A DNA stretch of 64,000 nucleotides from CAZCQG01 sp964500775 (GCA_964500775.1 CAZCQG010000005.1:10918-74917), one strand, 5' to 3'; numbered from the stretch's first letter, positions 26,018 through 35,950 are shown. Numbers and translations: made by a program. The notes: a model not told the origin generated them from the letters alone.

Positions 26018-27385
26018 ATGAAGTACATCACCGAAGAGACGAGCAAGCTGATAAAAGAGAGTAAGTTGCAAATAAAGAGTTTGGGCGAGCAAAAATACGA
26101 ATCGCCCTTTAGTTTCAGCATATGTCAAGAGGAGAGAAATATTGGATTCTTCGAGGACGACGACAGAGTCATAGCCATCATCGACACCAAAACACTCAAC
26201 GGTGATTTTAAAAAAATAAGCGATTTACCCGCGTTTGAAAAAGCGGGTCCGAGAGAAAAACTCTATTTCAAGCCCGGCTCGACATACAGCGCGATAGTGA
26301 CGTGCGGCGGACTTTGCCCGGGATTAAACGCCGTTATCAGATCACTGGTGATGATGAGCTGGTATCGGTATGGCAACCATAAAATCTACGGGATAAAATT
26401 CGGATACAACGGACTTTCGTCAAAAAATAAGGTCGATCCTTTAGAGCTCACCCCCGATCTCGTGCGCGACATAGGACTGCACGGCGGGACGTTTTTGGGT
26501 TCTAGCCGCGGCGCACCTCCGGTGGAAGAGATGGTGGATAGACTAGAAGAGCTCAAAATCGACGTACTGTATGTAATCGGCGGAGACGGCACGCAAAAAG
26601 GGGCATTGCGAATCATAGAAGAGATCGAAAAACGCGGTCTTGCCATCTCGGTAGTGGGAATCCCAAAGACTATTGACAACGACATCGAAGTTATCGATAG
26701 ATCGTTTGGCTTTGAATCTGCGTTTTCAAAAGCGTGCGAAGCTATCTACTCGGGCTCTATCGAAGCCAAAGGGGCGCCTAATTGTATCTCTATCGTTAAG
26801 GTGATGGGGCGTGATAGCGGGTTTATCGCCGCGCGCTCTACGGTCGCTACCAATCTCGTAAATTTTTGCCTCGTGCCCGAAATAGAGTTTGACATAGAAG
26901 GGGAAAACGGCTTGCTTGAGCATATGGAGCAGAGAATCCGTACCCGCGGAAATTGCGTCATCGTCGTCGCCGAAGGTGCGGGGCAAAAATTCTTTGAAGG
27001 GGAAAGTGGACTAGATGCTTCGGGCAATAAAATACTCCAAGACATCGGTCTGTATCTCAAAGATAAGATAAAACACTACTTTGATAGTAAAAAAATAGAG
27101 ACCACCATAAAATACATCGATCCAAGCTACATCATACGAAGTTGCCCGCCTACCCCTAGCGATATGTATTTTTGTTCACAACTCGCTCAAATGGCAGTAC
27201 ACGCCGCTATGGCTGGAAAAACGGGAATGGTCGTAGGGCTAGTGCATAATAAATACGTTCATATTCCGATGGAGCTTGCCACGCTCCAAAGAAAGCGCAT
27301 CCATCCTCATTCACAGCTTTGGCACTCCGTCATTGAGGCTACGGGGCAACCCAATTTTATGAAAAGTAGTTGCGAACTTAAATAG
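26018..27385 (+). CDS. pfkA: ATP-type 6-phosphofructokinase (group X-like)
   Basis: 455 residues, longer than the 320 of E. coli PfkA and like plant/protist/spirochaete enzymes. GGLCPGLNAVIRSL binds the nucleotide, GGDGTQKGA carries Gly at the position that separates ATP from PPi enzymes, and PKTIDNDI holds the catalytic Asp with a Lys before TIDND. Gly plus Lys is the clade X combination, usually ATP-dependent. MGRDSGFIA follows for fructose-6-phosphate. Start 26018 is preferred (GAGGG upstream, family-like N-terminus) over 25952. Many host-associated Campylobacterota lack this enzyme, so full glycolysis is possible here. Confidence 0.9.
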   Translation: MKYITEETSKLIKESKLQIKSLGEQKYESPFSFSICQEERNIGFFEDDDRVIAIIDTKTLNGDFKKISDLPAFEKAGPREKLYFKPGSTYSAIVTCGGLCPGLNAVIRSLVMMSWYRYGNHKIYGIKFGYNGLSSKNKVDPLELTPDLVRDIGLHGGTFLGSSRGAPPVEEMVDRLEELKIDVLYVIGGDGTQKGALRIIEEIEKRGLAISVVGIPKTIDNDIEVIDRSFGFESAFSKACEAIYSGSIEAKGAPNCISIVKVMGRDSGFIAARSTVATNLVNFCLVPEIEFDIEGENGLLEHMEQRIRTRGNCVIVVAEGAGQKFFEGESGLDASGNKILQDIGLYLKDKIKHYFDSKKIETTIKYIDPSYIIRSCPPTPSDMYFCSQLAQMAVHAAMAGKTGMVVGLVHNKYVHIPMELATLQRKRIHPHSQLWHSVIEATGQPNFMKSSCELK

Positions 27386-27408
27386 CACTTTTAGATAGGG
27401 GAATCTCC

Positions 27409-29388
27409 CTATCGCTTCCCATCCACGTTAGCAGAGGGTTGACCGAAGTAATACCCTTGGGCATAATCAACCCCTATCTCTTTTATGATGTCGTATATCT
27501 CTTTTGAATAGACGTACTCGGCGATAGTGCGTATCCCCATCTTGCTTGCAAAATCAACGATAGTCTGCGTCACCATCCGCGCATTTTTGTCGGTGGTGAT
27601 GTTTTTAATCATAGAGCCGTCTATTTTGATAAAATCGACTTGCAGTTTTAAGAGATACTCAAAGTTTGAATACCCCGTACCGAAGTCATCGATAGAGATT
27701 TTCGCACCGAGTTTTTTGAGCTTGTGGACAAAATATATCACCCCTTCAAACGTCTCGATTCCTTCTGATTCTATGATCTCTACCACCATCCTATCTTTGA
27801 ATTCGCCGCTTGAGAGCTCCTGCTCGATATACGAAGCGACCTCTTTGTTTAAAATATCTTCTATCGAGAGATTGACCGAGAATTGGAACTTGCTATGCCT
27901 AAACGTCTCAAACGTATGGCGCAAAACCGCGATGGTGAGTTTATGGTATATCTTGTTCTTTTTGGCTAATTCTAAAAAGTGTATCGGGGAGATAAACTCT
28001 CCCGTATCATCTTCCATACGCATCAATGTTTCGTATTTGACTATCTTTCCGCTTTGGCATTCGGCTATAGGCTGATAGAGTGCGACGATTTTATCGTTTT
28101 GCAGCGCTTTATTGAGACGTTTCGTCCAGTTGATATTTAGCTCGTAGCGCTGTTTTGCCTGCATGCTCTCATCATAGGTCAATTGGTGTTTTTTCTCTTT
28201 TTTCGCCACTTTTAACGCAATATCGGCATTAGGCAAAAGCATCAATGAGCCATACGAGATTCCCGCCGTGACCCGTATACAAATACATTCATTCCCATCC
28301 ACGATAAATTGTTTTTTGGATATGGCATTGATGATGTACGTCGCTAGCGCCTCAAACTCTCTTAAATCCATCTCGCCGGTACTCAAATAGGCAAATTCAT
28401 CGGCGTGCAACCTATATATTTTTCTAGGATTGGGGAGGAGTTTTTTGAGGAATTCAGCAAGCTCAACAAGCACCCTATCCCCGATCTCAGGACCGTAGAG
28501 ATTGGTAAGCTCTTGGAATCTATCGATATTTATGATCATCAAAAGAGATTCTATGCTCGCGTCTATATCTTCTAATATGCTATGGCGATTTCGCACTCCC
28601 GTGAGAGCATCGTTATAAAATTGGTATTCGATAGAATCCAACATTCCGTTAAAAACGGTCTGCATCGAACGAATCTCTTCTATATTATCATCGATACTCA
28701 CCCGTTTTTTTATATCTTTGCTATTTTTGATGAGATTGACGGTTTTGACGAAATTGCGCATAGGGGTTAAGAGATATTTGTGGAAATTTAAAAAGAGTGC
28801 GACAAAGGTCGCCATCGAGAAAATCACCATAAAAATCATAAAAAAGTTTATGACCTGCCCCAAAGAGACCTTAAGCTCTCCCACGGGATAGGAGATATGT
28901 ATCACCCCGAGTATGTCGTTAGTTTGTACGTTCGTATGACATTTTCGACACTCATTTTGAGCTTTGACGGGAAAATAGTAATCGATGATGTCGTTTTTTC
29001 TAATATCTAGAATCTCTTTGCCTTCAAGTGCGTTTTTGAGATTGTGATTCTTCTCTCTTTGCTCCGCATCGGATTCTATATCCCCGAATAACGCGGCAAC
29101 CAAAGTACTTCTATACGCTTTTATCGCTAGTTTTTCATCTACGCCGTTGAGACGACCTACGATGGTATTGAGGTCATCTTTATTCCAGCCTCGCGCCATA
29201 GCGGCATAGAGGGTCTCGAATACAAGGGTACTTGTTTTTCTCGCGTCTACTTGGGCGAGATTCTCTATGGCTTCACGTTTGATATATTCTCCGTAGAAGA
29301 GCGAAGCGACAAGAGTGACAAAGAGCATCGTGGCGATGATTTTTGCGGTGATTCTCGTGTATGTGGTATTCTTTACATCTTGTTTCAT
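27409..29388 (-). CDS. Haem-sensor GGDEF/EAL protein (likely c-di-GMP phosphodiesterase)
   Basis: 659 residues. After TM1 (about 15-35) a periplasmic domain of about 150 residues contains a c-type haem motif CRKCH in the NECRKCHTN segment, followed by ILGVIHISYPVG, as in DUF3365/Tll0287-like haem sensors. TM2 and a HAMP-like region follow. The GGDEF domain is degenerate (LHADEF), so cyclase activity is doubtful. The EAL domain keeps metal and catalytic residues in ETLMRM, NLS, EIIESE, DDFGTGYS, KIDGSMI and AEYV. Predicted: redox or ligand sensing by haem controls c-di-GMP breakdown. The ATG at 29388 is chosen over 29427 because it directly precedes the TM1 region. Confidence 0.85.
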   Translation of the reverse strand: MKQDVKNTTYTRITAKIIATMLFVTLVASLFYGEYIKREAIENLAQVDARKTSTLVFETLYAAMARGWNKDDLNTIVGRLNGVDEKLAIKAYRSTLVAALFGDIESDAEQREKNHNLKNALEGKEILDIRKNDIIDYYFPVKAQNECRKCHTNVQTNDILGVIHISYPVGELKVSLGQVINFFMIFMVIFSMATFVALFLNFHKYLLTPMRNFVKTVNLIKNSKDIKKRVSIDDNIEEIRSMQTVFNGMLDSIEYQFYNDALTGVRNRHSILEDIDASIESLLMIINIDRFQELTNLYGPEIGDRVLVELAEFLKKLLPNPRKIYRLHADEFAYLSTGEMDLREFEALATYIINAISKKQFIVDGNECICIRVTAGISYGSLMLLPNADIALKVAKKEKKHQLTYDESMQAKQRYELNINWTKRLNKALQNDKIVALYQPIAECQSGKIVKYETLMRMEDDTGEFISPIHFLELAKKNKIYHKLTIAVLRHTFETFRHSKFQFSVNLSIEDILNKEVASYIEQELSSGEFKDRMVVEIIESEGIETFEGVIYFVHKLKKLGAKISIDDFGTGYSNFEYLLKLQVDFIKIDGSMIKNITTDKNARMVTQTIVDFASKMGIRTIAEYVYSKEIYDIIKEIGVDYAQGYYFGQPSANVDGKR

Positions 29389-29537
29389 ATGTGCACCCGC
29401 AGTTTTAATAATGACGCAATGTAGCATATTTTGCTTAATGCCCCGCTTTCGGCAGATAGCCTAATTTTTATACAAATATATCGAATAATCTATAATCAAT
29501 AAAATTATAATTCCAATAAAAACACGTAAGGTTGCCT

Positions 29538-29846
29538 ATGGATTCACCGCGAATTGATGAGAGATACGTCAGTTTTGAGAATATCGATTGTTTTTTAAAT
29601 GCCTGCCTCGTTGTAGACTGCGTACTGGAAGTACTCAAAGAGGAAAAAAACAGGAACAAATACTGGGAAAAAGTCCTCCCCTCTATCCCGCAAGCATACT
29701 ACGACAGAGACGCAAAAGAGGATAAAAGCGAGGCGCTGCTCTATTTTGTTTGCTCAAACGTTTTTTACATCGAAGAGTTATTTGAAAAAGCCGAGTACGA
29801 ACCGGGGATACTCGCACTTAGAAGGTGTGAGCTAGAGTGTTGCTAA
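29538..29846 (+). CDS. cowN: CowN-like nitrogenase CO-protection protein
   Basis: 102 residues. RYVSFENIDCFLNA near the N-terminus, KYWEKVLP, FYIEELFEKAE and the C-terminal RRCELECC follow the CowN pattern (YVSFxGIDC ... NxxFWExF ... YLRELFE ... EECC). CowN protects nitrogenase from carbon monoxide in diazotrophs such as Rhodospirillum. No nif genes are in the window, so this is indirect evidence that the organism fixes nitrogen. Start at ATG 29538, with AAGG upstream; an in-frame TTG at 29532 is possible. The end overlaps the convergent gene by 15 bp. The upstream 150 bp is very AT-rich with TATAAT at 29491 and 29506. Confidence 0.82.
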   Translation: MDSPRIDERYVSFENIDCFLNACLVVDCVLEVLKEEKNRNKYWEKVLPSIPQAYYDRDAKEDKSEALLYFVCSNVFYIEELFEKAEYEPGILALRRCELECC

Positions 29847-30332
29847 AAGATATGAGAGGCGCATAGATGCTTCGCTATTTCCTTTCAGCCAAGCAAGAAG
29901 ACTCTCCCCGCCCTCTTTCACGTTTGAAAAACCTCTCTCCGTAGCGTTGAGCTCAAAACCTCTGTGCACTAGAGCCGCACTCTCCTCCTCGCTCACTCCG
30001 AATAGCTTGGAAAAAATATCGCTCGCCACGGCACTAAATATCTCGTGGTATTGTTGTGCGTATTGGAGGTCGTATTGTTGGCACAAAAAATCTATCGCTC
30101 CCAATACGAAGGGGACGATAACGTCTCTATTCTCTTCTTTTTGCAAAAGCTTGCGCCTCGCCTCTAGCATCAGCTTCTCTTTGGTCGTATCACCGCTATT
30201 TTCTTCGGAAAACTCCCCCATATCTATAAGCTCTAGCGTACTCATAATCAGCGAAGCGCTCATAAAATTATCCATCACCTCGTGTATGACGGCATAGGGC
30301 ACTTCTACTCTTTTTTGATTCTTACTTTTCAT
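29832..30332 (-). CDS. Hypothetical helical protein
   Basis: 166 residues from the ATG at 30332, supported by AAGGAAACGG just upstream; the longer frame to 30416 lacks support. Mostly alpha-helical, acidic, no membrane segment or cysteine cluster (one Cys in DFLCQQYDLQYAQQY). No family recognised. It overlaps the end of cowN and faces the next kinase gene divergently over a 92-bp gap. Confidence 0.65.
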   Translation of the reverse strand: MKSKNQKRVEVPYAVIHEVMDNFMSASLIMSTLELIDMGEFSEENSGDTTKEKLMLEARRKLLQKEENRDVIVPFVLGAIDFLCQQYDLQYAQQYHEIFSAVASDIFSKLFGVSEEESAALVHRGFELNATERGFSNVKEGGESLLAWLKGNSEASMRLSYLLATL

Positions 30333-30424
30333 CCGTTTCCTTTTTATTATCATTATTCTAACATTTTTAGACAAAAGTAAAAAACACTCGTTATAATGGA
30401 TGTAAATTTTCGACAAGAAGCCTG

Positions 30425-31597
30425 ATGAGAAGTACCCTACTGATTGTGGACGATGAGCCTGCCAATATAAAAATTCTTACCGAGATACTCCATCGCGATT
30501 ATGAGTTATTGATCGCCACCGACGGAGAGAGGGCGATAGAGATTGCCAAGAGCGAATTACCCGAGTGCATCTTACTTGACGTGGAAATGCCGATTATGGA
30601 CGGATACGCGGTTTGCAAAAAAATCAAAGAAATAGAGGCTTGCGAAAATATCCCCATCATTTTCGTCACCGCTAAATCAGACGATGAAGACGAAGAGTAC
30701 GGATTTAGTCTCGGCGCGGTCGACTATATCAAAAAACCTTATAGAATCTCTTCAATCACGGCTCGAATCAATACCCACCTGAAACTCTACGAGCAAGAGA
30801 AGTTATTGCGAAACTTTAACGATGCGCTCGTAGAGCAAGTGGAGCTTGAGGTCGCCAATAGAATGAAAGCCGAAGCAGAAAAAAAAGCGCAAGACATTAT
30901 CTTGATGCAACAAACAAAACTCGCCGAAACCGGAGAGATGCTAAGTGCCATAGCCCACCAATGGAAGCAGCCGCTTAATACCATCTCTTTACTCACCGGA
31001 CTCATTTACGAAGGGGTACGCTACGAGGATATTCCCGCCGAAGAGTTGTACGACTACTGCGATTCTATCAACGAACAAGTGCAGTTTATGGCGCAAACCG
31101 TAAACGATTTTAGAAATTTCCTCTCGCCAAATAAAGAAAAAGCGGTATTTAACCCCAAAGAGGCGATGAACGTGATGCTACGGATGATAGGGCACCAACT
31201 AAAAAAAGAGTGTATCGCGACCGAAATATCCCGAAGCGAGGCGTATCTTGTCTACGGTATGGAGAATGAACTCAAGCAGGTGTTTTTAAACCTACTCAAA
31301 AATTCCAAGGACGCATTTGGAGAAGAGGTAAAAGAGAAGCGAATCGCCATCGACTTTTTTACAGAAGAAGATGTGGGACGCATAGTGTTTTGCGATAATG
31401 CCGGCGGCATACCCGCACATCTTTTGCCCGATAGACTCTTTGAATCCTACGTCACCACCAAGGGAGAGGAAGGTACGGGCATCGGACTACAAATATCTAA
31501 AAGAATCATTGAGCAGAATTTCGGCGGGAAAATAGTCGCCTACAATACGCACGAGGGGGCTTGTTTTGAGATCTCGCTCCCTTTAGCCAAAAGATAG
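30425..31597 (+). CDS. Response regulator-histidine kinase fusion (REC-HK)
   Basis: 390 residues. Residues 1-125 are a receiver domain (LLIVDDEPANIKIL, phospho-Asp in ILLDVEMPIMDGYA, Lys in YIKKPYR). A coiled coil (125-165) leads to an H-box AIAHQWKQPLN, N-box VFLNLLKNSKDAF and G-boxes DNAGGIP and GEEGTGIGLQ. There is no membrane helix or sensor domain, so input should come by phosphorylation of the receiver. Its end overlaps by 15 bp the large hybrid kinase on the other strand, a possible partner. Confidence 0.92.
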   Translation: MRSTLLIVDDEPANIKILTEILHRDYELLIATDGERAIEIAKSELPECILLDVEMPIMDGYAVCKKIKEIEACENIPIIFVTAKSDDEDEEYGFSLGAVDYIKKPYRISSITARINTHLKLYEQEKLLRNFNDALVEQVELEVANRMKAEAEKKAQDIILMQQTKLAETGEMLSAIAHQWKQPLNTISLLTGLIYEGVRYEDIPAEELYDYCDSINEQVQFMAQTVNDFRNFLSPNKEKAVFNPKEAMNVMLRMIGHQLKKECIATEISRSEAYLVYGMENELKQVFLNLLKNSKDAFGEEVKEKRIAIDFFTEEDVGRIVFCDNAGGIPAHLLPDRLFESYVTTKGEEGTGIGLQISKRIIEQNFGGKIVAYNTHEGACFEISLPLAKR

Positions 31598-34500
31598 TCG
31601 CTCTTTTACACCCTCCAAAAAGTGCTCTAAGGCTTTATAATCATACGAATCTAGAAGCTTTTTTGCCTCATTGCTTGTTTGGGCGTCGCCCATCTCCTCT
31701 AGCAAAGATAAAAAGCTCTCGCTATACTCCTTATCGATGAATTTCGCTTTTTTCACATCCTCCAAAAACTTTTCGAAAAACGCGGCGCTCGCTTTTTTGT
31801 TTTTTCTCTTTTTTTGCTTTGCATGTACCAATTTAGGAGAGATTTTCTCCTCTATCTCCCTACAAACCTCACCTAACAACCGCCGCAATTCCTCAATCTT
31901 TGTCGCCGAATTTGGAGCTATTTCTATCTCTTTTACGAGGGCAAATAGAGTATACATAGCGAGATTCCCGCTTGTCCCTTTGAGCTTATGAAGAAAACTT
32001 TTTAGCATTTTTTCATCTCCAAGAAGTGCATCCCAATCACAATCCTTGTAGCTCTCCTTGAATTGTTCGTAAATCTCGTACGCTGCTTTTTCGCCTATAG
32101 AGAGATTTTGTCGCAAACCCCTTATGTCGCAGTTTTGCAATACCGTCTCTTCTTCGCTACCTTTTTTCTCTATCTCGTCGCTTGCGTCTTTCACTCCGAA
32201 ATAATGTTCTATGACCTTTTTTAGTTCACTTTTATCTATCGGTTTGGCTATGTGCGCATCCATCCCCGCGGCTTTGGTGAGCTCTCTGTCTCTCTGCATC
32301 ACCGCCGCGCTCAATGCTATTATCGGAGTCTTTTTGTCAAACTCGCGTATTTTTTTACTCGCTTCAAACCCATCCATCCCCGGCATTTGCAAATCCATAA
32401 AGATAATGTCAAATCGCTCTTGCTTTGAGATTCTTGCCGCCTCTTCACCCGAATCCACGGTAGTCACCGCAAAACCTATTTTTGAGAGAATACTCACCGC
32501 TACGAGACGATTTATCTCGTTGTCTTCGACGAGAAGAGCGCTTTTTTGAGCAGTGAGTATGTAGGGTCTAAACTCGCTTTGCCGTTTTTCAAAAGCCAAG
32601 TGATGCTCCAAATCGTTCGCATCGACTACTCCTACGCGTATCGTGAAATAAAACGTGCTCCCTTTCCCCTCTTTGGACTCTACCCAAATCTCTCCACCCA
32701 TAAGCTCCACAAGCCTTTTGCATATCATCAGCCCAAGCCCCGAGCCGCCGTACTTTCTCGTCGTAGAGCTATCTCCTTGTTCAAATGCTTGAAAAAGCTT
32801 CTCTTGTTTTTCTTTATCTATCCCTATCCCGCTATCTTGTACCGAAAAGCGTAGCAATGCCTCATTTTCAACCTTTTGCTCCAAAGAGACCGAAACACTG
32901 ACATCTCCGCTTTCGGTGAATTTGACTGCATTTCCTACGAGATTATTCAGTATCTGTGCGATGCGGAGCGGATCACCCATAAGGACTTCGGGGAGATTTG
33001 GATCAAGAGTGACGGAGAAGTCGAGATTTTTTTCGTAGATTTTGTAGCCAAACAAGTCGGAAATATTTTGCAAAAGTGTTTTGAGCGCAAACTCTTCATT
33101 GACAATTTCTAGTTTACCCGCTTCGATTTTTGAATAATCCAAGATGTCATTAAGTACATTCAACAAGGCTTTCGAGGAGGATTGCGATTTTAGAAGATAC
33201 TCTCTTTGCAAAGGTGTCGTATCCGTATCCAAGACGATCTCCGTGAGCCCTATGATTCCGTTTAGAGGTGTACGAATCTCATGACTCATATTTGCCAAAA
33301 AGTCCGATTTCGCTTGATTCGCACTCTCGGCAGATTCTTTGGCGAGCATCAATGCCTCTTCGTAAGCCTTTTTCTCGGTAACGTCTTTGGTAGTGATAAG
33401 GAGCCTTTTTCTATCGGGCAAAAGGGCGATACTCATATTTATCGTGACGATTTTTCCGTCTTTGATAATGCACGATTTTTCAAAATTCTCTATATGTCCG
33501 CGCTCTAGAACCTCATTTATGGCGGCTTTTGCTCTAGCTACGTCTTTTGGTACGGTCATTCCGATGCATGACTTTTGCAAAAGCTCTTCCCTGCTAAAAC
33601 CGGTTAGCTCCATATACGCACCGTTAAATTCTAAGAATCTCGATTCCAAATCCAAGATAGCGATGCCGTCTTTCGAGGCGTGAAATATCGTCTCAAACTC
33701 CTCTTTTTGCTCGGCGATTCTTCTTTGAGCCTCAATCTTTTCGGTGATGTCGATACCGATAGTAAAGATGTAATCGGTGCTCCCGTCCTCTTTTTTGACT
33801 AGGGTATTCGACCATTCGAACATCCTCTCTTCCCCCTCTTTGGAGATCCACGTATTTTGGTAGGATTTGACTATCTCGCCCTTATTTGCCCTCGCGATGA
33901 TTTCCGTCACCTTGTCGCGGATATTGGGGTTTAAGAATCTCGCCCAAAAATAGGGTTCTTTTGCTATCTCTTCTTGCGTGTATCCGGTAAACTCTTCTCC
34001 GTATTTATTGATTCTGCTCATCACGCCGTCGCTTCGTATCACGGCGATTACGGCGTTTGCATTATCGACTATCGTAGAGACGAAGTTTTTTTCTTTGAGA
34101 ATCTCCTCTTTGAGCCGCTTTTCGCTACTTATATCCCGCGCGGAAGCATAGACGGTCTCCTTGCCGCCGAGCTTCATCCGCACGGCGGCGATTCCCGCAT
34201 CATAGGTACTTCCGTCTTTTCTTACGTGTATCCGCTCAATATAGACGGGGGTATGCCCTATGTGTTTCATGATCTCTTTATACGCAGAGAGATTGCCTAT
34301 CCCCTTATCCCAATCCACGACGCTTAATCGCCCCATCTCCTCTTCATCGTATCCGAGCAATCTACTCGCCTCTTTGTTCCACTCTATGAGTTTCCCCGTA
34401 TCGAGCGTCATAATAAATATCCCGTCAGACGCGAGATTCATTATGTTTTTATAGCGTTGCTTCTCTAGCTTTAACGTTTGCGCGAGGTGCTTAGAATCGG

Positions 34501-35950
34501 TAATATCGTTAAACGTCTTGTATAGAAAATGCTCCCCTTCGATCTCGACGACGGAGACATTGGCGGCTATATCGAGAATCTCTCCGCTCTTTGTTTTGTG
34601 TCTCGTCTCAAACCTATCCCATCCCTTGTGGAGGATGTTTTTTTGCCTCCGCACTATCTCCTCTTCGTTTTCGACTATATCTATGTCTTTGATGTGGAGC
34701 GAGAGGAGTTCTTTCATGTCATACCCATACATTATGCTCGCCCTTGGATTCGCATCGACTATTTTGCCGCTACTCGGCTCGACTAGCAATATAGCGTCGA
34801 GCGAAGCGTTAAAGAGGGTAGAGAATTTCGCTTCGGTCTTTTTTGCCTCGTAACGCAAATTCTCATACGCCCGCTCTTTGTTGCCTATTTTATTACGCGC
34901 ATATAGCACTAGCGCAAAAAACAAAACCGAAGCTACAAGTGCGAAAGTGATGAGTTCAATCCCATACTCTTTCCACGCATCAAACTCTTGATTGCGTATC
35001 ACGGCATCTTTATAATAACTCGCGTCTATTCCAAATCGCTTTGCGATCGCAGCGTCAAAATAGAGTTGCATCGTGGGAATCACGGCGGGAAATCTACCGT
35101 GTTTGTGATAATACGTTGCGGCATTAAGGACGTTTTTGCCTATCGTCAAACCATCCGACATATATCCGCCGACTATCCCTGCATCCGCGAAGGTAGAGTA
35201 AAACGCATAGATGGGAGCATTTGAGACGCTTGCTATCTCTTTGAGTATCGCTTTTGGGGAGGCTTTGTATCCCTCTTTGTCTTGAAAAAGCAAGGTATAA
35301 AATACAATATCATTTTTTCCCGATTCGGAGACTTTTTGTTTGTATTCCGCCATAGAAAGCCCCGTGAGATTCTTGGGAGTGATGCCGTATTTCTGCACCA
35401 AAATTCTCCCGATGATCTCTCTTTGCTCCATAGGGAGCGCCCGTTTGTCGTGGATGACATAGACGTTTCTAGGCGAGGGGGTTTGCTCTAGGGCAATGGC
35501 TATGGTTTTTTCTATCGCCACGCTATCGTTATGGGTGATGATGTAGCGATTGTCCCTATCTGCGCTTTTTGGGATCATATCGTAGTAAGAGATCGTGGGG
35601 TGCGATGAGCCTAGGAGGGTTTCGTATCTACGAATAAAATCGGAGGCGAAATCGCCGTGCGTAATAATCCCCGCAAACTCCAAATCGTGGTATTTTTTTT
35701 GAATATACTCGACAATCTCGCTATCTTCTAGCGGATGCCCTACTCTATGGATGTCGAAAAATTCATAAAAAAGCTCAATATCTCCGCGACTTTTCGCGCT
35801 CTGCTCTAGCCCGTCTATAAAGATTTTCGTCCAAGGGAGGTCGCTATTATAGGAGAGTAGCACCAAATAACGCTCTTTTTCGAGTGCTTGAAGGAGTGTG
35901 GGCACGAACAATGCTATCAAGAGCAAGCACATCGAGAAAAGGCGTTTCAT
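31583..35950 (-). CDS. Hybrid sensor kinase with ABC-binding-protein sensor, PAS repeats, REC and Hpt
   Basis: 1455 residues from ATG 35950 (AAGGA upstream). Order: signal/TM (1-25), periplasmic sugar-binding-like domain of the ABC_sub_bind type (about 25-320, starting RYLVLLSYNSDLPWTKIF), TM (about 330-350), at least four PAS domains (380-880; repeated GR/GY-S-E pattern such as NPRASIMYGYDMKELL), HisKA SDFLANMSHEIRTPLNG, HATPase (DSGIGIDKEKQ, GGSGLGLMICKRL), receiver (FMDLQMPGMDGFE) and a C-terminal Hpt (LHKLKGTSGNLAMYT). A full internal phosphorelay is present, but no output domain. Ligand unknown. Confidence 0.93.
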   Translation of the reverse strand: MKRLFSMCLLLIALFVPTLLQALEKERYLVLLSYNSDLPWTKIFIDGLEQSAKSRGDIELFYEFFDIHRVGHPLEDSEIVEYIQKKYHDLEFAGIITHGDFASDFIRRYETLLGSSHPTISYYDMIPKSADRDNRYIITHNDSVAIEKTIAIALEQTPSPRNVYVIHDKRALPMEQREIIGRILVQKYGITPKNLTGLSMAEYKQKVSESGKNDIVFYTLLFQDKEGYKASPKAILKEIASVSNAPIYAFYSTFADAGIVGGYMSDGLTIGKNVLNAATYYHKHGRFPAVIPTMQLYFDAAIAKRFGIDASYYKDAVIRNQEFDAWKEYGIELITFALVASVLFFALVLYARNKIGNKERAYENLRYEAKKTEAKFSTLFNASLDAILLVEPSSGKIVDANPRASIMYGYDMKELLSLHIKDIDIVENEEEIVRRQKNILHKGWDRFETRHKTKSGEILDIAANVSVVEIEGEHFLYKTFNDITDSKHLAQTLKLEKQRYKNIMNLASDGIFIMTLDTGKLIEWNKEASRLLGYDEEEMGRLSVVDWDKGIGNLSAYKEIMKHIGHTPVYIERIHVRKDGSTYDAGIAAVRMKLGGKETVYASARDISSEKRLKEEILKEKNFVSTIVDNANAVIAVIRSDGVMSRINKYGEEFTGYTQEEIAKEPYFWARFLNPNIRDKVTEIIARANKGEIVKSYQNTWISKEGEERMFEWSNTLVKKEDGSTDYIFTIGIDITEKIEAQRRIAEQKEEFETIFHASKDGIAILDLESRFLEFNGAYMELTGFSREELLQKSCIGMTVPKDVARAKAAINEVLERGHIENFEKSCIIKDGKIVTINMSIALLPDRKRLLITTKDVTEKKAYEEALMLAKESAESANQAKSDFLANMSHEIRTPLNGIIGLTEIVLDTDTTPLQREYLLKSQSSSKALLNVLNDILDYSKIEAGKLEIVNEEFALKTLLQNISDLFGYKIYEKNLDFSVTLDPNLPEVLMGDPLRIAQILNNLVGNAVKFTESGDVSVSVSLEQKVENEALLRFSVQDSGIGIDKEKQEKLFQAFEQGDSSTTRKYGGSGLGLMICKRLVELMGGEIWVESKEGKGSTFYFTIRVGVVDANDLEHHLAFEKRQSEFRPYILTAQKSALLVEDNEINRLVAVSILSKIGFAVTTVDSGEEAARISKQERFDIIFMDLQMPGMDGFEASKKIREFDKKTPIIALSAAVMQRDRELTKAAGMDAHIAKPIDKSELKKVIEHYFGVKDASDEIEKKGSEEETVLQNCDIRGLRQNLSIGEKAAYEIYEQFKESYKDCDWDALLGDEKMLKSFLHKLKGTSGNLAMYTLFALVKEIEIAPNSATKIEELRRLLGEVCREIEEKISPKLVHAKQKKRKNKKASAAFFEKFLEDVKKAKFIDKEYSESFLSLLEEMGDAQTSNEAKKLLDSYDYKALEHFLEGVKERLSFG

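Noticed and set aside
27394..27413. GATAGGG/CCCTATC hairpin as terminator between pfkA and the GGDEF/EAL gene
   Set aside because: Seven-bp stem without a convincing T-run on either side; left out as a feature.
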